This document shows positions 60,666 to 64,000 of a stretch of DNA of 64,000 nucleotides, one piece after another (positions within the stretch are counted from its first letter, which is position 1; each line of letters starts with the position of its first letter). The notes beneath the pieces were generated by a model that was not told the origin of the DNA, did not search any database, and was given only the letters and a program-made list of their open reading frames with translations. The translations under genes and the position numbers were made by a program. Location: contig JAPYTD010000019.1 in assembly GCA_029936315.1 (NCBI GenBank), positions 1 through 64,000 of the forward strand, read 5' to 3'. Source of the DNA: Planctomycetota bacterium (GTDB lineage Bacteria > Planctomycetota > UBA1135 > UBA2386).

Positions 60666-61016
60666 CGCTCACGGGCACGCAAGAGAAACTGCATGCCGAC
60701 ACGTATACCACCGCACGAGCCAATAGTTGGCGAGGAAGGCTATTCAGGCTGCGACGGCGGCCGTTGGGCTTAGTCCCACAACTCGAAGTACATGCGCACG
60801 TAGCTGTACATGTTGTCGCCGAAGCCTTCCGTTAGGTCATTAGCCCTGATCAACGTTAATCGCGTCGGCGTGATCCAGGCGATCCGGCGCCGACAAGCCG
60901 CCGGTGAGTTTGCGTTCGATCAACTCATTGCCTGTGGCACCATGTCGGTGAAGGGGGATCGCGCTCTTCCGTGTTCGCCAGGACACAAGAAGCCGCGCCG
61001 TATACCATCGCGCCAC
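60666..61016. other. Intergenic region with a possible short remnant
   Basis: This 351-base gap has no plausible full gene. On the minus strand a short frame (60770-60853) reads like a protein end, listed separately. It is also the promoter region for the divergent FHA gene and the ABC ATPase; I see no convincing promoter or riboswitch. Confidence 0.55.
60770..60853 (-). other. Possible micro-ORF or gene remnant
   Basis: A 27-codon minus-strand frame (TTG start) ends DNMYSYVRMYFELWD and stop. Its aromatic, protein-like C-terminus is unusual for random frame text. A neighbouring minus-strand frame (60840-61043) ends in DHADAINVDQG nearby, so a larger decayed gene may once have existed here. 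No function can be given. Confidence 0.25.
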
Positions 61017-61901
61017 ATGGCAACCGCCATTTCGGCTCAGCAACTCGCAGTGACATTCCCCGGCCGGGGCAAAAAGGCCGCGGTCCGAGCGCTGCTGCCA
61101 CTCGACTTAGAAGTCGGCAAGGGTCGCATTGTTGGCGTCCTGGGGCCGAACGGCTCGGGCAAGACGACGTTGTTGCGGGTGTTGGCGGGTCTGCAGCAAC
61201 CGACTAGCGGTACGGTCACGCTGCTCGGAGAATCGCCGAAGCACCGCTCTTTGCTCCGGCGAGTCGCCTTCCAGAGTGAAGGCGCGCTGCCGCTCGCCGT
61301 TTTGTCCGCACCCGAATACCTGGCGTTCCTCGGTGCCGAACTCGGCCTGAGCAACGCAGAATCGGACCAGCGGGCTGGCCAGCTACTCGAACGGCTCGAG
61401 CTGACGCACGCCAAGAATCGTCGCATCCGTACATTCAGCAGTGGCATGTGCAAACGCCTGGCATTGGCCGGCGCGTTGATCGCCGAGCCCGAGGTTCTGC
61501 TGCTGGACGAGCCAACCGCCGGCCTCGATCCGTTCGGCACGGCGACGGTCATGGAGATCCTGCGCGAACTCACCGACAAGGGCACGGCGATCCTGATGGC
61601 GTCGCATCATCTGCTCGAAGTCGAAGAGATCTGCGACGAAGTTCTGCTGCTCTACCAAGGCGTGGTGCACGCGCGCGGCACGCTGCAAGACCTGTTGGCA
61701 ACCGACGAGCAATCCCTGATCGTGCGTGGGCTCGACCCCGAAGCGATGCAGCAGCTTGCCGGAGATGCCAGGCGACGCGGCGGCGACGTCGTTCGCATCG
61801 ACCGACCACGTGACCACCTGTTCGCTCTGTTTCGGCGGCTCGGTCGCAGCGGCGATGTGGACCGAACCCAAACTGACGATTCGACGGGAACGCAATCGTG
61901 A
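61017..61901 (+). CDS. ABC-2-type exporter ATP-binding protein
   Basis: A 294-residue ABC ATPase. Walker A GPNGSGKTT is near residue 43, the Q-loop QSEGALPL near 86, signature FSSGMCKRLALAGAL near 140, Walker B LLLDEPTAGLD near 162 and the switch His in ASHHLLEVEEICDEV near 198. SSGM in place of SGGQ and the LDEPTAGLD form are usual in NatA/ABC-2 exporters. A C-terminal extension of about 75 residues follows. The ATG at 61017 is the family-normal start. Its stop overlaps the permease gene (GTGA), which must be its partner. Confidence 0.87.
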   Translation: MATAISAQQLAVTFPGRGKKAAVRALLPLDLEVGKGRIVGVLGPNGSGKTTLLRVLAGLQQPTSGTVTLLGESPKHRSLLRRVAFQSEGALPLAVLSAPEYLAFLGAELGLSNAESDQRAGQLLERLELTHAKNRRIRTFSSGMCKRLALAGALIAEPEVLLLDEPTAGLDPFGTATVMEILRELTDKGTAILMASHHLLEVEEICDEVLLLYQGVVHARGTLQDLLATDEQSLIVRGLDPEAMQQLAGDARRRGGDVVRIDRPRDHLFALFRRLGRSGDVDRTQTDDSTGTQS

Positions 61902-62839
61902 CGTGGGCAGTGATTTGGCGCGGCCCAACGGGCCTCAGTTTCCGACAGTGTTTGCGCGTCAGTGCGGCACCAACCGGCATCGCGTTGCTCGTTGCGGTCA
62001 TCGCACACGCAACCAGCACTCCAAAACTTGTGCACGGCAATGCCGCCGCCGCGGCGACGCCGTGGCTGACTCTGCCGCTCATGGTTGTCGCAGTTGCCTG
62101 CTGCCTCGCCGCCGCGCACACCTGGCCGCTGTTTGCGCAACAACAACCCGGCGCGGACTCGATTCGCAGGATAGAACGCGGCCTGTTCGGAGGTCGTCTC
62201 GCAATCATCGCCGGCGCGTTGTTCGCACAGTGCCTGCTGTCGATACCACTTGCTGTGGCGCTGAGTGCCTGGTTTGACGCACCGAGCGCAGCCCGCCGCC
62301 ACCACGTCGCCACGAGCTCCAACGACGCCTACCTAAGCCGGGTCGGTGACAAGCTGACGTTTGTGCTAACGGACGCGCCGCAGGTAGAAGCCCTGTGGTT
62401 GCGCCCGCGCGCCAACATGCCAACAGGTATTGGCGCAACCGAAGTCTCGATCACGAACAATGGCAAGTTGCTGGCCACGACGCCCGTCGCGTTTTCCGAA
62501 TCGGGCGCACTGTTGCGCATTGCGATCCAACCGCAGCAATTGCATCAGATCGAACTGACCAAGACGGCCGGGAACGTGCCGCTGTGGTTCAACAAAGCCA
62601 GCGTGATCGCGGTCGGCCCTGCCAACTTGCCGACGTGGTGCAACAGCATACTCGCAGCTCTGATCGCGACGTGGACGAGTGCCTTGACGTTACTCATCGC
62701 CGCGATCGTTGGCACCGGTACAGGCTGGGCGACGCTGGCGACGACGATTTGCTGTGCACAGTTCGTGCAGTGGATCGGCGGCACCGGGCCAATCGACGAT
62801 GCATTGCTGCAGTTGATGCGTGGGCAAGGGTTGTGGTGA
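61898..62839 (+). CDS. Membrane partner of the ABC-2 exporter
   Basis: A 313-residue membrane protein starting at a GTG overlapping the ATPase stop. Hydrophobic segments lie at about residues 25-44, 56-76, 100-124, 246-268 and 272-292. Residues about 130-235 form a hydrophilic domain of beta-rich character (VGDKLTFVLTDAPQVEALWLRP, NNGKLLATTPVAF) between helices three and four. This is not a standard ABC-2 permease layout, so a second membrane subunit may be missing or the protein is a divergent type. Linkage to the ATPase makes a transport role likely. Confidence 0.65.
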   Translation: MTWAVIWRGPTGLSFRQCLRVSAAPTGIALLVAVIAHATSTPKLVHGNAAAAATPWLTLPLMVVAVACCLAAAHTWPLFAQQQPGADSIRRIERGLFGGRLAIIAGALFAQCLLSIPLAVALSAWFDAPSAARRHHVATSSNDAYLSRVGDKLTFVLTDAPQVEALWLRPRANMPTGIGATEVSITNNGKLLATTPVAFSESGALLRIAIQPQQLHQIELTKTAGNVPLWFNKASVIAVGPANLPTWCNSILAALIATWTSALTLLIAAIVGTGTGWATLATTICCAQFVQWIGGTGPIDDALLQLMRGQGLW

Positions 62840-62903
62840 GCAGGCACGGTGCCTTAGAGGCACGTGCCCGGCACAAGAACAACTCATCGGGATGGTGCGC
62901 GCG

Positions 62904-64000
62904 CTACCGATCACCCTCACCAGCACCGGGCGCCTTGGGCAGCGCCAACTGCCGCCCCTGTTCCTTGACCACGCGCCGCAGCCACTCTTCGGAGTAGCCG
63001 ACGCCGCGCGAACGCTGCCCGTCGCGCATGTAACCGTCGACGTGCTTGGCGATGATGCCGCCCGCCAACGTGCGCCAATCAGCGAATAGGCGATCAGCAG
63101 CAGCGACCGAGCAATCCGTCAGAAAACGGCGCGCGTGTTCTTCGTTGGTCTCTAACAACGCCGCGGCAGCCTGGTCGATCGCCGGCATCATCGCGACGAA
63201 GCGTTGTTCGTTCTCGGCCTGCGCGGCAAGGACGTCCGGCAGCACGCGCGACCAACGATCGTAGGTCAGGTTGGAGACGAGGTTGCTCACCCACCACGCC
63301 GAATCGAACGAGAACTGTTTGTAGTCGCCAGTGATGTAAGCCTCCGGCAGCCGCGTCATGCCGCAATAGAGCGGCACAAAGCACGACGTGTAGGGATCGT
63401 CCGGCGTGAACCAGTAGACGCCACCGACGGGATCCGGCAACCACGCGCGGCACTGCGCCAACATGACGAAGCCGGCCTGCTGGGTCGCGATCGGTCGCTC
63501 CCATGCATACTGCTCACCATCGACCGAGAACCGTAAGCCACGGCAACGCAACGGACTGTTGAACGGTCCCGCAGACAGTCCCTTGGTCATGTCGTAGGCA
63601 GTGCCTTCATAGTGATCGCGCATCAGGCCCATCACGTCGCGCACCGACAGCTTGTCATCGACCGTGACAAATAGCGGGTACGGCTTGGCTCCAGCCACGC
63701 CGCGATGAAAGTCCGGCGACAACTCCGTGCTCGGCGATGCACGCCGCAACACACTCCAAACGCGCGTCGCGCACGCACGCTTGCTGCTCGCGGACGGGTT
63801 GGGGTGGTAGGCGTCGCGCCACGAGAACGGCTTGCCGGCGGCGGGATCGTAAAATCCCTTCGCCGTCGCGAAGTCGACGACGTCCTTTGCGTAGAGCCAG
63901 TTGTCGGGGTCATCCATCGGAAACTCGCCGATGCGACTCATGTTCGCCGACACCGAGATGCACCCTTCGGGCACGCGCGCGGCAACCCACAGCGCACCCT
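62904..64000 (-). CDS. Peptidase family C69 dipeptidase, 5' end outside the window
   Basis: The frame runs off the right edge, so the N-terminus with the catalytic Cys is missing. The visible part, about 365 residues, has ALWVAARVPEGCISVSANMSRIGEF at its beginning, then NWLYAKDVVDFATAKGFYDP, DDKLSVRDVMGLMRDHYEGTAYDM, ETNEEHARRFLTDCSV and other stretches typical of the C69 (PepD-like) family, which cut dipeptides after autocatalytic removal of a propeptide. The frame stays open to base 64000 on the minus strand. It is convergent with the ABC permease. Confidence 0.85.
   Translation of the reverse strand, partial: GALWVAARVPEGCISVSANMSRIGEFPMDDPDNWLYAKDVVDFATAKGFYDPAAGKPFSWRDAYHPNPSASSKRACATRVWSVLRRASPSTELSPDFHRGVAGAKPYPLFVTVDDKLSVRDVMGLMRDHYEGTAYDMTKGLSAGPFNSPLRCRGLRFSVDGEQYAWERPIATQQAGFVMLAQCRAWLPDPVGGVYWFTPDDPYTSCFVPLYCGMTRLPEAYITGDYKQFSFDSAWWVSNLVSNLTYDRWSRVLPDVLAAQAENEQRFVAMMPAIDQAAAALLETNEEHARRFLTDCSVAAADRLFADWRTLAGGIIAKHVDGYMRDGQRSRGVGYSEEWLRRVVKEQGRQLALPKAPGAGEGDR

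Noticed and set aside
1-64000. CRISPR arrays, rRNA genes, prophage or intact insertion sequences
   Set aside because: I looked for regularly spaced repeats, rRNA-like text, integrases and transposases and saw none; the only mobile-like trace is the REP-like palindrome.

Overview
The window is GC-rich bacterial chromosome, almost fully coding on both strands. It has many 1-4 nt stop/start overlaps, frequent GTG and TTG starts and few clear Shine-Dalgarno sequences. Six secreted PQQ-type beta-propeller proteins, the futalosine-pathway enzyme MqnA, very large composite proteins and many anchored proteins without recognisable relatives suggest the phylum Planctomycetota. This is an inference from gene content, because no rRNA is present. 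I see no CRISPR array, no intact insertion sequence, no prophage and no rRNA; there are two tRNA genes (Ala-CGC and Leu-GAG).

Layout. 1-7245: tail of a sodium/solute symporter, then a tightly coupled series of LuxE/PaaK-like acyl-adenylating enzyme, acyl-CoA-reductase-type aldehyde dehydrogenase, iron alcohol dehydrogenase, a parvulin/beta-propeller fusion and a GT4 glycosyltransferase. 7297-13860: small DMT-like membrane protein, LolD/MacB-type ABC exporter and a secreted beta-propeller with an Arg/Gly-rich insert. 14204-18489: a GalU-like nucleotidyltransferase followed by a GHMP-kinase/UDP-sugar-pyrophosphorylase fusion. 18562-24468: four more secreted beta-propellers (one with two EF-hands) and an exported RidA-like protein. 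24476-27238: a double cyanophycinase-like protein with an apparent compensated frameshift, mqnA and tRNA-Ala. 27284-32959: a three-gene membrane cassette divergent from a FlhG/MinD-like ATPase plus HU pair, then a nitrilase-family amidase and a sigma-70 factor. 33298-37608: an anchored orphan, Mrp with a DUF1858 redox protein, a GT2, thioredoxin and a small anchored protein. 37627-40820: lipB, xseA with an N-terminal extra domain, xseB and an M50 protease. 40825-48000: ceramidase-like and SirB1-like proteins, a PLP decarboxylase, and a pseudopilin/HAMP/histidine-kinase operon. 48102-54656: tRNA-Leu, a large anchored orphan, an aminotransferase coupled to an OB-fold/DEDD exonuclease fusion, an HD phosphohydrolase and a truncated reading-frame remnant. 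54677-64000: a REP-like palindrome, a regulatory-fold surface protein, three coupled glycosyltransferases, an FHA protein, an ABC exporter pair and a truncated C69 dipeptidase.

How the genes fit together. Carbohydrate activation (14-18 kb) and six glycosyltransferases point to heavy investment in a glycosylated envelope. The propellers, exported RidA-like protein, FHA tail-anchored protein and pseudopilin/HAMP/kinase set point to a complex periplasm and surface. The least familiar architectures are the GHMP-kinase/UGPase fusion, the pseudopilin-HAMP-kinase operon, the parvulin-propeller fusion, the extended XseA and the OB-fold/exonuclease fusion. No single locus is clearly a new defence or mobile system. 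Family names come from reading motifs by eye, without database searches.
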